Assembly (NCBI GenBank): GCA_038093515.1 | Contig: JBBPSI010000358.1 | Coordinates: 1-19,318, forward strand | Direction of reading: 5' to 3' | Length of the DNA stretch: 19,318 nucleotides | Source of the DNA: Butyriboletus loyo | Taxonomy: Eukaryota > Basidiomycota > Agaricomycetes > Boletales > Boletaceae | Shown: in pieces, positions 18,846 through 19,318 of the stretch | How the letters are laid out: every line of letters begins with the position of its first letter | Numbering within the stretch: the stretch's first letter is position 1 | The notes under the pieces: generated by a model | What the model saw: the letters and a program-made list of their open reading frames with translations, nothing else | The model's database searches: none | Told to the model about the DNA's origin: nothing | Program-made: the position numbers and the translations under genes

Positions 18846-19318
18846 CCTCGACGAGACGCCCTCCGACGCAGTATATCGGAACTTTTCCCGCGGGAGATCC
18901 TGACCGAGTCATTTCACTGGGCAACATCATCCCGAGTTACATCCATGCTCATTTCAAGCAGCTCGAAAGACTGTCCGACCTCGACTAGGCACCTCCTTTT
19001 CAATGCAGTTCGTTGGAACGTCGCCCGCATGGGAATCCCCATCGAGACCATTCATTGGCTAACATCGCGAATTACTTGTATGGCCGTTTCAACCAACTTA
19101 GAAGGCTGTCTGACCTCGACGAGGCACCTGCCCCTCGACGCAATTAAACTTCGACCACAGAGGCATCCCGAGCAAGCCGTTTCACTGGGCAACATCGCGA
19201 ACTATCTCCATTCCCGTTTCAACCAGTTCGGTCAGGTGTCTGACCTCGACGAGGCACTCGCCCTCGAATGCAATGCGTTGGAACTTTACCCAGAAGGGAA
19301 TCCTAATCGAGCCATTTC
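17613..19318 (+). repeat. 135-bp tandem repeat array encoding TPR units (13 units, last one cut by the window edge)
   Basis: Units start at 17613, 17748, 17883, 18018, 18153, 18288, 18423, 18558, 18693, 18832, 18965, 19100 and 19230. Units 1-9 keep an exact 135-bp period and are highly similar in DNA. Units 10-12 are diverged and carry indels. Unit 13 is again near-consensus. Within the intact units the changes concentrate at a few codons, chiefly the one between TTC and CAG in the RFxQL motif. Confidence 0.93.
18832..19318 (+). pseudogene. Disrupted continuation of the TPR gene (units 10-12) plus an intact unit 13
   Basis: Compared with the intact units, this stretch shows a 4-nt loss in unit 10 (which offsets the CAAT gain in unit 9), a 1-nt loss near 18893, a 3-nt gain near 18930, an in-frame TAG at 18986-18988 in unit 11 (GACTAG for GACGAG) and a 5-nt loss near 19144. 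The net length change is -3. Many substitutions accompany the indels, so this is old decay and not one sequencing slip. Unit 13 (19230 onward) and the 50 nt before it are intact and may belong to a still-coding downstream part. Alternatives: the broken block is an intron or lies between two genes, or the array is mis-assembled. Confidence 0.6.

Noticed and set aside
17613..19318. Regular direct repeats resembling a CRISPR or minisatellite
   Set aside because: The unit is 135 bp, has no spacers, and encodes a clear 45-residue TPR pattern in frame; this is a coding repeat in a eukaryote.

Overview
The window looks like nuclear DNA from a filamentous basidiomycete, probably a mushroom-forming agaricomycete. 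The genes are broken by many short GT-AG introns, mostly 50-70 nt, and the gene content is fungal: a URC1-type GTP cyclohydrolase, a Kre33/NAT10 acetyltransferase, Jen1-type carboxylate transporters, a mushroom-style BTB protein and a long near-identical TPR array. There are no operons, Shine-Dalgarno sites or CRISPR arrays. I spliced the gene models by hand, using conserved protein sequence to place each junction.

Layout. (1) 1-1310, minus strand: the 5' part of a URC1-like gene that runs off the left edge. (2) 1708-2700, minus: a single-exon protein of unknown function with a cysteine-rich, probably zinc-binding N-terminus. (3) 2701-4210: about 1.5 kb with no convincing gene. (4) 4211-8417, plus: a complete 12-exon KRE33/NAT10 gene (1065 aa). 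(5) 8418-9444: about 1 kb with only a doubtful ORF. (6) 9445-11681 and 13041-15308, plus: two tandem JEN1-like transporter genes (486 and 481 aa), each with 14 exons. The first 13 exons have identical lengths in the two genes. Between them are 1.36 kb containing two doubtful minus-strand coding-like stretches. (7) 15735-16593, plus: a BTB/POZ-family gene that seems to lack its start and its middle. (8) 16850-17194, minus: a possible two-exon C-terminal fragment of an unrecognised gene. (9) 17484-19318, plus: a TPR protein built from 45-residue (135-bp) units. Nine units are open, three are broken by indels and a stop, and a thirteenth intact unit runs off the right edge.

The genes do not form one pathway. 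URC1 (uracil catabolism), Kre33 (18S rRNA and tRNA cytidine acetylation) and the Jen1-like pair (monocarboxylate uptake) are independent housekeeping or nutritional genes. The right end (BTB remnant, orphan exons, TPR array) has the character of a fast-evolving accessory region. The most interesting signals are the TPR array, with one hypervariable residue per otherwise near-identical unit and with paired units seven repeats apart, and the strict exon-by-exon conservation of the tandem transporter pair.
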